Assembly: GCA_903864275.1 (NCBI GenBank)
Contig: CAIPFE010000028.1
Coordinates: 248,001-312,000 of the forward strand
Direction of reading: 5' to 3'
DNA: 64,000 bases
From: an uncultured Mucilaginibacter sp.
Lineage (GTDB): Bacteria > Bacteroidota > Bacteroidia > Sphingobacteriales > Sphingobacteriaceae
Numbering within the stretch: the stretch's first letter is position 1; the number at the start of each line of letters is the position of its first letter. Under the pieces are notes generated by a model. It had not been told where the DNA came from and ran no database searches. It was given only the letters and a program-made list of their open reading frames with translations. Below are positions 17,564 to 26,158 of this stretch, piece after piece. The translations under genes and the position numbers were made by a program.

Positions 17564-17773
17564 TTAAAGCTCTAATTTAAGGATCTGTCCAAAAGGCAGG
17601 TCCTTGATAATATTCATAATATATTCCGTTTTGTCATGCAGCCCCGCCTTGTCCAGCGATTTCTCCGGCCTGTCAACCCTAAAATACGCCAACAGTGTAA
17701 ATTTATCGTCCCTAAGCTGTACATAGTCGGGTATTTTGGCAACGCCTTTTACTTTAATTATATGATAGTTCAT
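17564..17773 (-). CDS. Small conserved protein of unknown function upstream of ftsE
   Basis: 69 residues, no signal peptide or membrane helix: it begins MNYHIIKVKGVAKIPDYVQL and ends in a LPFGQILKLEL tail. I do not recognise a named family. The single base between its stop and the ftsE start suggests translational coupling, so a role linked to FtsE or the envelope is a reasonable guess only. Its start codon is the last step of an octamer ladder of ATG/GTG mini-ORFs on the minus strand. Confidence 0.75.
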   Translation of the reverse strand: MNYHIIKVKGVAKIPDYVQLRDDKFTLLAYFRVDRPEKSLDKAGLHDKTEYIMNIIKDLPFGQILKLEL

Positions 17774-17799
17774 TGGTTCATTGGTTCACTTGTTCATTG
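17773..17799 (-). repeat. Octamer start-codon ladder leading into the small gene
   Basis: Minus-strand start codons lie at 17797 (ATG), 17789 (GTG), 17781 (ATG) and 17773 (ATG, the gene), exactly 8 bases apart. The first three read start-AAC-two-sense-or-stop with TGA overlapping the next start as GTGA or ATGA. Confidence 0.85.
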
Positions 17800-17863
17800 G
17801 TAAATAGTTCAATACCTGTTTAAAAATAATGAAGCAGACTAATTAACCCAAGAACAATCTACA

Positions 17864-17960
17864 CATTGCTGGTTCATTTGTTCATTAGTAAATAGTTCAA
17901 TACCTCCATAAAATTAACAGAGCAGACCAATGAACTAATGAACCAGTGAACCAATAAACA
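17864..17960. repeat. More octamer words after sucC
   Basis: GGTTCATTTGTTCATTAG near 17872 and the mirrored AATGAACTAATGAACCAGTGAAC at 17929-17951 flank a short spacer immediately downstream of sucC. Phrases such as AAATAGTTCAATACCT occur twice (17802 and 17890), so a ~90-bp block is partly duplicated. Confidence 0.6.
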
Positions 17961-17962
17961 AT

Positions 17963-19156
17963 CTACAGCGCCAACACTTCCTTCACCCGCTCGGCTGCTT
18001 CTTTCAGCAATATGGCCGAATAAACTTTTAAACCCGAATTATCGATCAGTTGTTTTGCCTCTACCGCATTTGTTCCCTGTAAACGAACGATGATCGGGAC
18101 AGGGATATTGCCAATCTCATTATAAGCGTCAATGACACCTTGTGCCACACGGTCGCAGCGAACAATACCGCCGAATATATTGATCAGTATGGCTTTAACA
18201 TGCGGGTCTTTTAATATGATGTTGAAGGCAGCTTTCACCGTTTCGGCATTGGCTGTGCCGCCCACATCCAAAAAGTTGGCAGGTTCACCGCCGGCAATTT
18301 TAATGATGTCCATAGTTGCCATAGCCAAACCCGCTCCGTTAACCATACAGCCAACGTTTCCGTCGAGCTTTACATAATTAAGGTTTGATTTGCTGGCTTC
18401 CACTTCCATCGGGTCTTCCTCATTGATATCGCGCAAAGCGGCAAAATCAGGATGGCGGAATAAGGCGTTATCATCCAAATTTACCTTTGCATCAACAGCC
18501 AATATTTTATTATCCGATGTTTTTAATACCGGGTTGATCTCGAATTGCGACGAATCGGTAGCATCGTAGGCTTTATATAAAGCGGTGATGAATTTCACCA
18601 TATCCTTAAAAGCATCGCCCGAAAGGCCAAGGTTAAAGGCAATTTTGCGCGCCTGGAAAGCCTGTAGCCCCACTTTTGGGTCAATTTCTTCTTTGTGGAT
18701 GAGCTCCGGCGTGGAATGTGCCACTTCTTCGATATCCATACCACCCTCGGTAGAATACATGATAATATTCCGGCCTTTGGCACGATCAAGCAATACGCTG
18801 ATGTAAAACTCTTTTGTCGGACTATCGCCTGGATAATATACATCCTGGGCAACCAATACTTTACGCACTAATTTGCCCTCGGGGCCTGTTTGCGGGGTGA
18901 TCAGTTGCATACCAAGGATATTCCCGGTTTTTTCTTTAACCTCGTCAATGTTCTTTGCTAGTTTAACACCGCCACCTTTGCCGCGGCCACCGGCGTGGAT
19001 CTGCGCTTTTATAACAACCCAGTCTGATCCGTAATCTTCCTTTAATTTTCGCGCAGCTTCAACCGCCTGGTCAACATTATCGGCAACAATGCCTTCCTGT
19101 ACCCTAACGCCAAAGCTTTTTAATATGGCTTTTCCCTGATATTCGTGAATATTCAT
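17963..19156 (-). CDS. sucC: Succinyl-CoA ligase (ADP-forming) subunit beta
   Basis: 397 residues with the ATP-grasp N-terminal half (begins MNIHEYQGKAILKSFGV; glycine-rich HAGGRGKGGGVKLA at ~52-66) and the CoA-ligase C-terminal half (NGAGLAMATMDII, FLDVGGTAN, NIFGGIVRCD). It makes ATP from succinyl-CoA in the citric acid cycle. The alpha subunit gene sucD is not next to it, which is common in this phylum. TAGCTTTA, near a -7 element, lies about 25 bases upstream of the start on the minus strand. Confidence 0.97.
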   Translation of the reverse strand: MNIHEYQGKAILKSFGVRVQEGIVADNVDQAVEAARKLKEDYGSDWVVIKAQIHAGGRGKGGGVKLAKNIDEVKEKTGNILGMQLITPQTGPEGKLVRKVLVAQDVYYPGDSPTKEFYISVLLDRAKGRNIIMYSTEGGMDIEEVAHSTPELIHKEEIDPKVGLQAFQARKIAFNLGLSGDAFKDMVKFITALYKAYDATDSSQFEINPVLKTSDNKILAVDAKVNLDDNALFRHPDFAALRDINEEDPMEVEASKSNLNYVKLDGNVGCMVNGAGLAMATMDIIKIAGGEPANFLDVGGTANAETVKAAFNIILKDPHVKAILINIFGGIVRCDRVAQGVIDAYNEIGNIPVPIIVRLQGTNAVEAKQLIDNSGLKVYSAILLKEAAERVKEVLAL

Positions 19157-19189
19157 CTGTTTTGAAGAATTTGCCGTAAAGCTAATAAA

Positions 19190-19427
19190 TAAGTCGGAAA
19201 GTCAGGAAGTCCGAAAGTCCGGAAGAAAAATATTATTGAAGTCGGGAAGTCCGAAAGTCCGAAAGAAAAAGCAGGGAGTTTTATTTACTCCGTCCACACT
19301 GCGGCCTTTTAACTGTAGCTTCTCTGGTAGGGGAGACTTTAGCTGCAGCTCTATTTAGACTTTTCACTACAGCTTCTTTCGGACTTTCGGACTTTCCGGA
19401 CTTTCGGACTAAAAAAGTTCCCTGCTA
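19190..19427. repeat. Mirrored GTCCGAAAGTCCG words
   Basis: GGAAGTCCGAAAGTCCG-type words at 19190-19272 are mirrored by CGGACTTTCGGACTTTCCGG words at 19376-19412, with a copy of the AGGGGAGACTT repeat (19326-19347) in the loop. The gap separates two divergent genes, sucC and the LolD-like ATPase; no promoter stands out. Confidence 0.65.
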
Positions 19428-19443
19428 TTCTCTACATTTGCCC

Positions 19444-20097
19444 ATGCTCAAAGCAAAAAATATCCATAAATCATACGGACAGCTTCAAATTTTAAAAGGC
19501 GTTGATCTTGAGGTAGAAAAAGGTGAGATAGTAACCATCGTCGGTGCATCGGGCGCGGGCAAAAGTACGCTGCTGAATATATTAGGTACTTTAGACAGGC
19601 CAGACTCCGGACAATTGTTTATCAACGATAGAGAATTGAGCAAGTTAAATAATACAGACCTGAGCGATTTCAGGAACCGGAAGATCGGGTTTATATTTCA
19701 ATTCCATCACCTGCTCGGCGAATTTGATGCGATTGAAAATGTGTGCATGCCGGCATTTATCGCGCATACCTCAAAAAAAGAAGCTGAAAAACGGGCTACG
19801 GAATTACTGGAACTGCTGGGTTTGGCCGACAGGCTGAAGCATAAACCCAACGAATTATCAGGCGGCGAGCAGCAAAGGGTAGCTGTAGCACGCGCGTTGA
19901 TCAATAATCCATGGCTGATATTTGCCGATGAACCCTCGGGGAACCTTGATTCGGCCAATGCACTTGAGCTGCACGAATTGTTTATAAAGCTGCGTAAGGA
20001 GTTTAACCAAACATTCGTAATTGTGACCCATAACCAGGAACTGGCCGACCTTTCAGACCGCACAGTTTTTATGAAGGATGGTTTGATCATTCATTGA
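19444..20097 (+). CDS. lolD: LolD-like ABC transporter ATP-binding protein
   Basis: 217 residues from the ATG at 19444 (a TTG two codons earlier also opens the frame). Walker A GASGAGKS, the [18 protein letters not shown]-loop segment, signature LSGGEQQR and Walker [13 protein letters not shown] match LolD/MacB-type ATPases. LolD drives lipoprotein release from the inner membrane with LolC/LolE. No permease is adjacent, so the partner is elsewhere and another MacB-type role cannot be excluded. Confidence 0.85.
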   Translation: MLKAKNIHKSYGQLQILKGVDLEVEKGEIVTIVGASGAGKSTLLNILGTLDRPDSGQLFINDRELSKLNNTDLSDFRNRKIGFIFQFHHLLGEFDAIENVCMPAFIAHTSKKEAEKRATELLELLGLADRLKHKPNELSGGEQQRVAVARALINNPWLIFADEPSGNLDSANALELHELFIKLRKEFNQTFVIVTHNQELADLSDRTVFMKDGLIIH

Positions 20098-20121
20098 TAG
20101 ATTTCAGATTTCGGATTTTCG

Positions 20122-20139
20122 TCCCGATAGCTATCAGGT
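20122..20139. repeat. Degenerate copy of the TCCCGATAGCTATCGGGA palindrome
   Basis: TCCCGATAG is intact; the right half reads CTATCAGGT. The flanks (TTTCGGATTTTCG, TTCGGATTTATT) match the grpE-flanking arms. Confidence 0.65.
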
Positions 20140-20152
20140 TCGGATTTATTTA

Positions 20153-20512
20153 ATGCTGAGCAAAATGAAATTTGCTTTAGAAAACGATGTTGATTCATTA
20201 ATTACAGCAAAAGTGTACATACTGATAACCGCAGCAAATTCGGCAGAAGCCTACAAATTAAAAAATGCGCTAAATTCGGAAAATGTTATTTTGGGTGATT
20301 ACCTTGATCTGCCTGCTTTTATGATAAGTTCGGGCAAGATGATCCGCCTTCCCAACCCTGAGTCCATTGCCTATACCAGCGAAATGTTAACTTTGTGCCT
20401 TGATAGGGAAATTGATACAATTTATCCAATAAGGGATGATGAAATAACACTTTTAAACCAGGCTGAACTGTTGTTTAGTGAATATAGAATAAAAATAGTT
20501 CATAGTTGGTAG
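20153..20512 (+). CDS. Small protein resembling a lone pre-ATP-grasp domain
   Basis: 119 residues, or 115 from the ATG at 20165. A beta-alpha unit begins KVYILITAANSAEAYKLKNA, and the end reads DTIYPIRDDEITLLNQAELL. The pattern of a Rossmann-like half domain ending in a Pro-x-Arg/Ser-Asp-Asp-Glu segment resembles the N-terminal pre-ATP-grasp domain of carbamoyl-phosphate-synthase-like and PylC-like ligases. No ATP-grasp domain follows: the frame ends in the TTCATAG word repeat, whose first unit supplies the last residues (IVHSW). It could be a real stand-alone protein or the remnant of a truncated ligase. Confidence 0.6.
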   Translation: MLSKMKFALENDVDSLITAKVYILITAANSAEAYKLKNALNSENVILGDYLDLPAFMISSGKMIRLPNPESIAYTSEMLTLCLDREIDTIYPIRDDEITLLNQAELLFSEYRIKIVHSW

Positions 20513-20610
20513 TTCATAGTTCATAGCCGAAATTATAAATTTGTTGCCGATCCGTTAAAGCTAACTTTCTGGCCATGAACTATGAACAAAAAAAATAAAC
20601 CAGTGAACTA
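20497..20610. repeat. AGTTCATAG words with mirrored CATGAACTATGAAC
   Basis: The word AGTTCATAG occurs four times at 20497-20527, partly inside the 3' end of the preceding gene, and its mirror appears at 20574-20587. An octamer ladder step (GTG at 20603, ATG at 20611) follows. Confidence 0.65.
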
Positions 20611-21453
20611 ATGAACCTCCACACAATCGATACCGGCTTTTTTAAATTAGATGGCGGCGCCATGTTTGGCGTTGTGCCTAAAACTATCTGGAACAAGACC
20701 AATCCAGCCGACGAAAATAATTTATGCACCTGGGCCCTTCGTTGTTTGTTGATTGAAGATGAGGGCCGGCTAATATTAGTTGACACAGGTATCGGCAACA
20801 AACAGGATGAAAGGTTTTTCAGCCATTATTATTTGCATGGAAATGCAACCTTGAATGGTTCATTGGCCGCGCTTGGTTTTAGCCCAGAGGATATTACCGA
20901 TGTGTTTTTAACCCACCTGCATTTTGATCATGTTGGCGGCGCGGTCCTAAGGGAAAATGGGGAATTGACCCTAGCATTTAAAAACGCAACTTATTGGAGC
21001 AACAAACAGCATTGGGATTGGGCGTTAAACCCTAATGAACGCGAAAAAGCGTCTTTTTTAAAAGAAAATATATTGCCAATACAGGAAAGCGGCCAATTGC
21101 AGTTTGTGCCGGTAGAAGACGGCATTTTTTTTAGCAATAACATTCATGCCCGTTTTGTATACGGTCATACCGATGCGATGATGCTCCCGCTTATTAATTA
21201 TAAAGGCAAGCATATTTTATACATGGCTGATATGCTGCCATCCGTAGGCCACATACCGCTGCCCTATATCATGGCATATGATATGTTTCCCCTAAAAACG
21301 CTTACGGAGAAAAAGGCCTTGCTGGCTGAGATCGTTGAAAAAGAGTACATCCTGTTTTTTGAGCACGACCCTGTAAATGAATGTTGTACCCTGCAGCAAA
21401 CTGAAAAGGGGATAAGGCTGAAGGAAACATTCAAATTAAGCGACCTGGATTAG
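20611..21453 (+). CDS. Metallo-beta-lactamase-fold hydrolase
   Basis: 280 residues. The di-zinc motif THLHFDHVGG lies at 101-110 (HxHxDH), an Asp-bearing strand VDTGIGNK at ~58-65 precedes it, and later histidines occur in FVYGHTDAMM and FFEHDP. The overall plan resembles lactonase-type or quorum-quenching MBL enzymes. The substrate is unknown. The start at 20611 is the second step of a GTG/ATG octamer pair: GTG-AAC-TAA at 20603 overlaps it as TAATG. Confidence 0.87.
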   Translation: MNLHTIDTGFFKLDGGAMFGVVPKTIWNKTNPADENNLCTWALRCLLIEDEGRLILVDTGIGNKQDERFFSHYYLHGNATLNGSLAALGFSPEDITDVFLTHLHFDHVGGAVLRENGELTLAFKNATYWSNKQHWDWALNPNEREKASFLKENILPIQESGQLQFVPVEDGIFFSNNIHARFVYGHTDAMMLPLINYKGKHILYMADMLPSVGHIPLPYIMAYDMFPLKTLTEKKALLAEIVEKEYILFFEHDPVNECCTLQQTEKGIRLKETFKLSDLD

Positions 21454-21723
21454 CCAGAAAGTGGCAGGAACAACATTAATTGTCAGGCTACCGGTTTAAC
21501 AAGAGTTGGCCGTTTACCGTACCCGGTTTGCAGCAAATCGTTGAAGAACAATGCCAACCGCCCAATGAAATAACGAACTTACAGCCAGTTACTACGCACA
21601 ATTTTAGCACTCAAGCTATCGTATAATCTTTTTGTAAATATCTTATTTGGTTTAAATATTTAATAACAATTTTATACCTTTGCACGTTCTGTTCTAAAGA
21701 TAGAACCGAGGTTAATAAAATAG
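21454..21723. other. Gap upstream of rpoD
   Basis: 270 bases without a gene; I see no structured RNA or repeat in the first 180 bases. The promoter of rpoD occupies the end. Confidence 0.6.
21651..21682 (+). promoter_or_regulatory. Probable Bacteroidota promoter of rpoD
   Basis: TACCTTTG at 21675-21682 matches TAnnTTTG, with TTTA (21651-21654) 20 bases upstream in the -33 place; a perfect TTTG at 21646-21649 is 25 bases away. The leader would be about 35 bases. Confidence 0.55.
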
Positions 21724-22584
21724 ATGAGACAACTCAAAATAACCCAATCCATAACCAACCGTGAGTCACAGTCCCTTGACAAATATCTTCACGAAATTGG
21801 TAAAGTTGACCTGATAACTGCCGAAGAAGAAGTAATATTAGCTCAAAAGATAAGGGAAGGTGACCAGGCCGCCCTGGAACGTTTAACAAAAACAAACCTT
21901 CGTTTCGTGGTTTCCGTAGCTAAGCAATACCAAAACCAGGGCTTAACGTTGGGTGATTTAATAAATGAGGGAAATTTAGGTTTGATAAAGGCGGCAAAAC
22001 GCTTCGACGAAACTAAGGGGTTTAAATTTATATCGTATGCCGTTTGGTGGATCCGACAGTCCATTTTGCAGGCCATCGCCGAGCAATCGCGCATCGTTCG
22101 TTTACCATTAAACCAGGTCGGCTCACTAAGCAAGATCAGCAAGGCATTTTCAAAACTTGAACAGGAATTTGAACGCGAGCCTTCACCCGAAGAGCTTGCT
22201 GATATGCTGGAAACTACGGTAGACAAAATTTCCGATACCTTAAGCAACTCCGGCCGCCATGTATCCATGGACGCACCTTTTGTACAGGGTGAAGAAAATA
22301 CACTGTTGGACGTACTGGAGAACCAGGAACCCAATACGGATTCGATATTAATAAACGAATCCTTATCTGAAGAAATAAAAAGGTCGCTTTCAACCCTTAC
22401 CGAACGCGAGCGCGAAATTATAGTGTTATTTTTCGGTTTGGGAACAAATCACCCGCTCTCATTGGAAGAGATCGGCGAAAAATTTAACCTGACACGCGAG
22501 CGTGTACGCCAGATTAAAGATAAAGCGCTGCAACGCCTCCGCCATACTTCAAGGAGCAAAATATTGAAATCATATTTGGGGTAG
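21724..22584 (+). CDS. rpoD: Primary RNA polymerase sigma factor (sigma-A of Bacteroidota type)
   Basis: 286 residues, the compact form typical of Bacteroidota, which lacks the large region 1.1 and non-conserved insert of E. coli RpoD. Region 1.2 begins near [16 protein letters not shown], region 2 includes [17 protein letters not shown] and the [10 protein letters not shown] melting motif, region 3 follows [14 protein letters not shown], and region 4 ends with the helix-turn-helix [19 protein letters not shown]. It directs transcription of most genes from TTTG/TAnnTTTG promoters. It has its own promoter and a terminator-like hairpin downstream. Confidence 0.97.
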   Translation: MRQLKITQSITNRESQSLDKYLHEIGKVDLITAEEEVILAQKIREGDQAALERLTKTNLRFVVSVAKQYQNQGLTLGDLINEGNLGLIKAAKRFDETKGFKFISYAVWWIRQSILQAIAEQSRIVRLPLNQVGSLSKISKAFSKLEQEFEREPSPEELADMLETTVDKISDTLSNSGRHVSMDAPFVQGEENTLLDVLENQEPNTDSILINESLSEEIKRSLSTLTEREREIIVLFFGLGTNHPLSLEEIGEKFNLTRERVRQIKDKALQRLRHTSRSKILKSYLG

Positions 22585-22631
22585 AGAGAATCAAGATATA
22601 AGAGTCAAAACCAAGACAGAAGGATCAAGAA

Positions 22632-22673
22632 CCAGGACTAAAGTATTTTATAGTACTTGATCCTGGCTTTTTA
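22632..22673 (+). terminator. Terminator-like hairpin after rpoD
   Basis: CCAGGA pairs with TCCTGG and an inner AAGTA with TACTT across a small internal loop, followed by CTTTTTATGTTTTA. Words AATCAAGA and TCTTGATT around it are also mirrored (22590-22720). Confidence 0.55.
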
Positions 22674-22774
22674 TGTTTTATACAAGTCTTGATTCTTTTT
22701 TTCTTGGCTCTTGATTCTTTTTTCTGCAACTTCTGCCTGCAAAACATAGTCTATTAAGCAATAATAACTATGTG

Positions 22775-23752
22775 ATGCACAAACTCTATATTTTATTGCT
22801 TTTTATAATATGCTGCTACAGCAGTGTATCCGGCAATAATAGAGTGACTGTTGGCAATATCACCTTTAAGAATGCTGTCAACGATCCCGACCCTGCCCCA
22901 AACGCCGACTTCAAAACCCTGGTGGTTCCTATAAAAAGGGCCGGGAATTTAATTGTTATTGAGGCTACTGTCGATTCGCTCGAAGGCAATTTTGTGTTAG
23001 ATACAGGGGCACCGGACCTGGTTTTAAATGAAACTTATTTCAGGGACTACACGCATATCGAAGATAATGAAGCAACAGGGATTACCGGGGGACTAACGGG
23101 CTCTTTTTCCACGGTGGTGCACAATTTTACAATTCTTGATCTGCAATACAGCAGGCTTACCGCGCAGGTTACTGATCTTTCTTTCATGGAGAACAGCAGG
23201 AAGATAAAAATACTCGGCTTACTTGGCAACCGGCTGTTCTCGAACTTCGCCCTAACTGTTGATCTTTTCCGCAATTTGCTTTACATTCAGAAACTTGATA
23301 AGGATGGCAATATTCCCGAAACGGAACGCGTTTATTGCGACCGTTTTTTGGTAAGCCCGTTTCGTTATTCAAATGATATTATTTTTTTCAAAGGCAGCGT
23401 TAACAACTATCCATTATTGTTTGCTTTTGACACGGCTGCTGAAACCAACCTTTTGGACTATGATAAGATCAAGAAAATAACCACAGCCATGCAGGTAACA
23501 GGCCGCTCAAAATTAACCGGCGTTGGTGGCTCAGATTTTGAGGTTATTTATGCGAAATATGATGGTTTGATTATCGGGGACCGCATGTTTATGCTAAACC
23601 GCGTGCTATTGACCAATCTCGACAAAATGGGCTCCTCTTATGGGTATAGTATTGATGGCGTTTTGGGGTATGATTTTTTCGTGCGTGGGATATTTACTAT
23701 CAACTACGTAAAAAAAGAATTTGAAATGTACATTTACACTTATCAGCAATGA
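22775..23752 (+). CDS. Exported bilobed aspartic-protease-like protein
   Basis: 325 residues from the ATG at 22775; a GTG one codon earlier is also open. The signal peptide ends near SSVSG (residue ~20). Two retropepsin-like lobes are visible: lobe 1 has DTGAPDLVL (D76) and later GLLGNRLFSNF, lobe 2 has FDTAAETNLLD (D219) and later GVLGYDFF. The second lobe has DTA instead of the canonical DTG/DSG; DTA still occurs in active family members. The gene overlaps the next by four bases (ATGA), so the two products are probably made together. Protease activity and target are inferred. Confidence 0.8.
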   Translation: MHKLYILLLFIICCYSSVSGNNRVTVGNITFKNAVNDPDPAPNADFKTLVVPIKRAGNLIVIEATVDSLEGNFVLDTGAPDLVLNETYFRDYTHIEDNEATGITGGLTGSFSTVVHNFTILDLQYSRLTAQVTDLSFMENSRKIKILGLLGNRLFSNFALTVDLFRNLLYIQKLDKDGNIPETERVYCDRFLVSPFRYSNDIIFFKGSVNNYPLLFAFDTAAETNLLDYDKIKKITTAMQVTGRSKLTGVGGSDFEVIYAKYDGLIIGDRMFMLNRVLLTNLDKMGSSYGYSIDGVLGYDFFVRGIFTINYVKKEFEMYIYTYQQ

Positions 23753-25185
23753 TGAAGGGGCCAGGATTTATGGTGGTTATATTGGTATTGCTTTTAAGCA
23801 GTATAGAAACCGCTGTTGCCCAAAAACGAAATACACTTACCATCGCTGATGATCACCTTGTTTTGCGGATCGATCTGAAATCATCCAGGAAGGAGTTGGA
23901 TAGCATCATGGAAGTTGCGGGCATCAGCAAGCCAACCGCCGCCAAGCTATTAAGGGGGGATTTTACCGCAATAGGTCTTGAAGGTTGGAGTATTTCAGAA
24001 CGGCAGCTGGACATTATCCAGTTTGAAAGGCCCCTTACTGATTTAAATAATAATCCCCAAAGCAGCCCCTACCTGATCACAACAAAGTTGGAGCAAACCG
24101 CGGGGAGGCCGGGATACCCCGAAAATATTATATACGGCATTAACAAATTCGCGAAGGTCACCGTTTATGAGCTGCCGACAGGATTAACCCGGTTCATACT
24201 TCCCGGGCATGAAAATGCCAAACGGGTATTTTTATCGGGCAATTTTAATAGCTGGAGCACTTTGAAAGGACTGATGAAAAAAACCGATGGCGGCTGGATG
24301 CTCGACATTAGGCTTGCCCCCGGCGCTTATGAGTATAAATATATTGTTAATAGCGGCTGGCGGACTGACCCTAACAACCTGCTGCAAATGGATGACGGCG
24401 CCGGAAACATAAATTCAGTTTATTATAAATACAACCATACGTTTAAGCTGGCGGATTATACATCAGCGACGCGGGTAACAATAGCCGGCGATTTCAACAA
24501 GTGGGACGGCAATGAGCTGGTGATGGAGAAAAAGGGAAATAACTGGGTACTGCAAATGTATTTAATTGACGGAAAGCATTTATACCGTTTTCTGGTCGAC
24601 GGAAAATGGATAACAGACCCGGCCGATCCCGCTACGGAAAATGATGAGAGCGGCACACCAAGCTCTGTTTTAAATTTGGGTGAAACACTAAATTTTAAAC
24701 TATCAGGGCATTTAAGTGCAAAGAAAATGATGCTGGCCGGCAATTTTAATCATTGGAACCCAAATGAGTTATACATGAAAAAAACAGTGAATGGCTGGGT
24801 ATTGCCTCTGACACTGGTTGCCGGTAATTACAATTATAAGTTTATAGCCGACGGTAGTTGGTTGACGGACCCTGTTAACCCTTATTATGCTGTTGAAGAT
24901 GGGGTAACCAATTCATTTGTGCCGGTAAAACCTAATTTTACCTTTAAACTAAAGGGCTTTAGCAATGCACGAAACGTAAAACTGATCGGCACGTTTAGCA
25001 AGTGGGAAAACGGCGAATATACTTTAGCCCATAACAACGATGAATGGTCGATAGCTTTATACTTAAAGCCTGGAAAATATATCTATGAATTTGTAGTTGA
25101 CGGGCGGCGGATCAAGGACCCCGCCAATAAACTTTGGGAACCAGGCCAAGACGATTCGAGTAATTCAGTTTTATGGATTGAATAG
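23749..25185 (+). CDS. Exported protein with four tandem AMPK/CBM48-type E-set modules
   Basis: 478 residues. A signal peptide ends about TAVAQ (residue 25). An N-terminal region (~26-140) of unknown fold contains SKPTAAKLLRGDF. Four modules of ~82-86 residues start near 147, 230, 315 and 397. Each has a G-x-FN-x-W core (GNFNSW, GDFNKW, GNFNHW, GTFSKW), a Gly-Trp/Glu-Trp strand, and a Y-x-Y/E-x-F-VDG-x-W-x-x-DP ending, as in glycogen-binding CBM48/AMPK-beta domains. Binding to alpha-glucan or a protein is possible; neither is shown. It overlaps the protease-like gene by four bases. Start could be 23749 or 23752. Confidence 0.82.
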   Translation: MMKGPGFMVVILVLLLSSIETAVAQKRNTLTIADDHLVLRIDLKSSRKELDSIMEVAGISKPTAAKLLRGDFTAIGLEGWSISERQLDIIQFERPLTDLNNNPQSSPYLITTKLEQTAGRPGYPENIIYGINKFAKVTVYELPTGLTRFILPGHENAKRVFLSGNFNSWSTLKGLMKKTDGGWMLDIRLAPGAYEYKYIVNSGWRTDPNNLLQMDDGAGNINSVYYKYNHTFKLADYTSATRVTIAGDFNKWDGNELVMEKKGNNWVLQMYLIDGKHLYRFLVDGKWITDPADPATENDESGTPSSVLNLGETLNFKLSGHLSAKKMMLAGNFNHWNPNELYMKKTVNGWVLPLTLVAGNYNYKFIADGSWLTDPVNPYYAVEDGVTNSFVPVKPNFTFKLKGFSNARNVKLIGTFSKWENGEYTLAHNNDEWSIALYLKPGKYIYEFVVDGRRIKDPANKLWEPGQDDSSNSVLWIE

Positions 25186-25372
25186 GAGTTAAAAGGTGAA
25201 AGGGCATTATGTTAAGCAATATTGCACTTTTAGAAAATGGCAAAAAGCATGAAAATTTCAAAGAAAAACATTTTATCTTTAACTTAAAAAATAACAGAGG
25301 CATGGAGATATTAAGGTAAACAAAAAACCCTTTTACCTTTCGCCTTTTACCTTTCACCTATAAAAAAAAGCT
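25186..25372. repeat. AAAGGTGAAAGG words, mirrored
   Basis: AAAAGGTGAAAGGG near 25190 is mirrored by CCTTTTACCTTTCGCCTTTTAC and CCTTTCACC at 25327-25359. The same word family occurs at 26920-27020 and, in a GGCGAAAG variant, at 30670-30720. Confidence 0.6.
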
Positions 25373-26158
25373 ATGACAATCCCCATTTACCAGGCTGATG
25401 CATTTACCGATAAGCTATTTGGAGGCAACCCTGCTGCTATTTGTCCATTGGCCGAATGGCTATCTGACAAAATTATGCAAAAAATCGCGGTAGAGAATAA
25501 TCTCGCTGAAACTGCATTTTTTGTTAAAAATGAAAACGGCTACGACTTAAGATGGTTTACCCCTGAATATGAGATTGACCTTTGTGGTCATGCTACCCTT
25601 GCTTCAGCCCATATATTATTCACCGAGTTGGGCCATAAAGAGGATACTATAAATTTTGAAACTGTGAAAGCCGGAACACTGTCTGTAAAAAGGGATGGGG
25701 ACAAATATACCATGGACTTTCCGTCCAGGCCGGCAATACATATTGAGCCGCCTATCGGACTGGCCGAAGCATTGGGCGAAAAGCAGCCTTTGGAAGTTTT
25801 GAGATCGCGGGACTATTTTTTGGTTTACAAATCGGAAAATGATATAAAAGAAATAGCCCCTGATTTTTTTGCTTTATCAAAAATGGATACCGTTGGTGTG
25901 ATTGTAACCGCACCCGGCAAAGACGTTGATTTCGTTTCCCGTTTTTTTGCCCCCGGCGCCGGCATCCCCGAAGACCCGGTGACAGGCTCGGCGCACTGCA
26001 ACCTGATACCGTACTGGGCCGGAAAACTCGGCAAAAACAAGCTGCACGCCTACCAGCTTTCCGCCCGCAAAGGCGAACTTTGGTGCGAGCTAAAAGGCGA
26101 CCGCGTTTTAATGAGCGGCAAAGCAGTTACTTATTTAAAAGGGGAGATTTTTATTTGA
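25373..26158 (+). CDS. PhzF-family isomerase/epimerase
   Basis: 261 residues with the diaminopimelate-epimerase-like double fold. The catalytic Glu is E46 in NNLAETAFF, and DLCGHATLASA near 80 and EDPVTGSAHCNL near 200 are the typical substrate-binding loops. The fold catalyses a proton shift in phenazine synthesis, but most PhzF-like proteins, including isolated ones like this, have unknown substrates. It converges with an NmrA-like gene across a perfect inverted repeat. Confidence 0.9.
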   Translation: MTIPIYQADAFTDKLFGGNPAAICPLAEWLSDKIMQKIAVENNLAETAFFVKNENGYDLRWFTPEYEIDLCGHATLASAHILFTELGHKEDTINFETVKAGTLSVKRDGDKYTMDFPSRPAIHIEPPIGLAEALGEKQPLEVLRSRDYFLVYKSENDIKEIAPDFFALSKMDTVGVIVTAPGKDVDFVSRFFAPGAGIPEDPVTGSAHCNLIPYWAGKLGKNKLHAYQLSARKGELWCELKGDRVLMSGKAVTYLKGEIFI

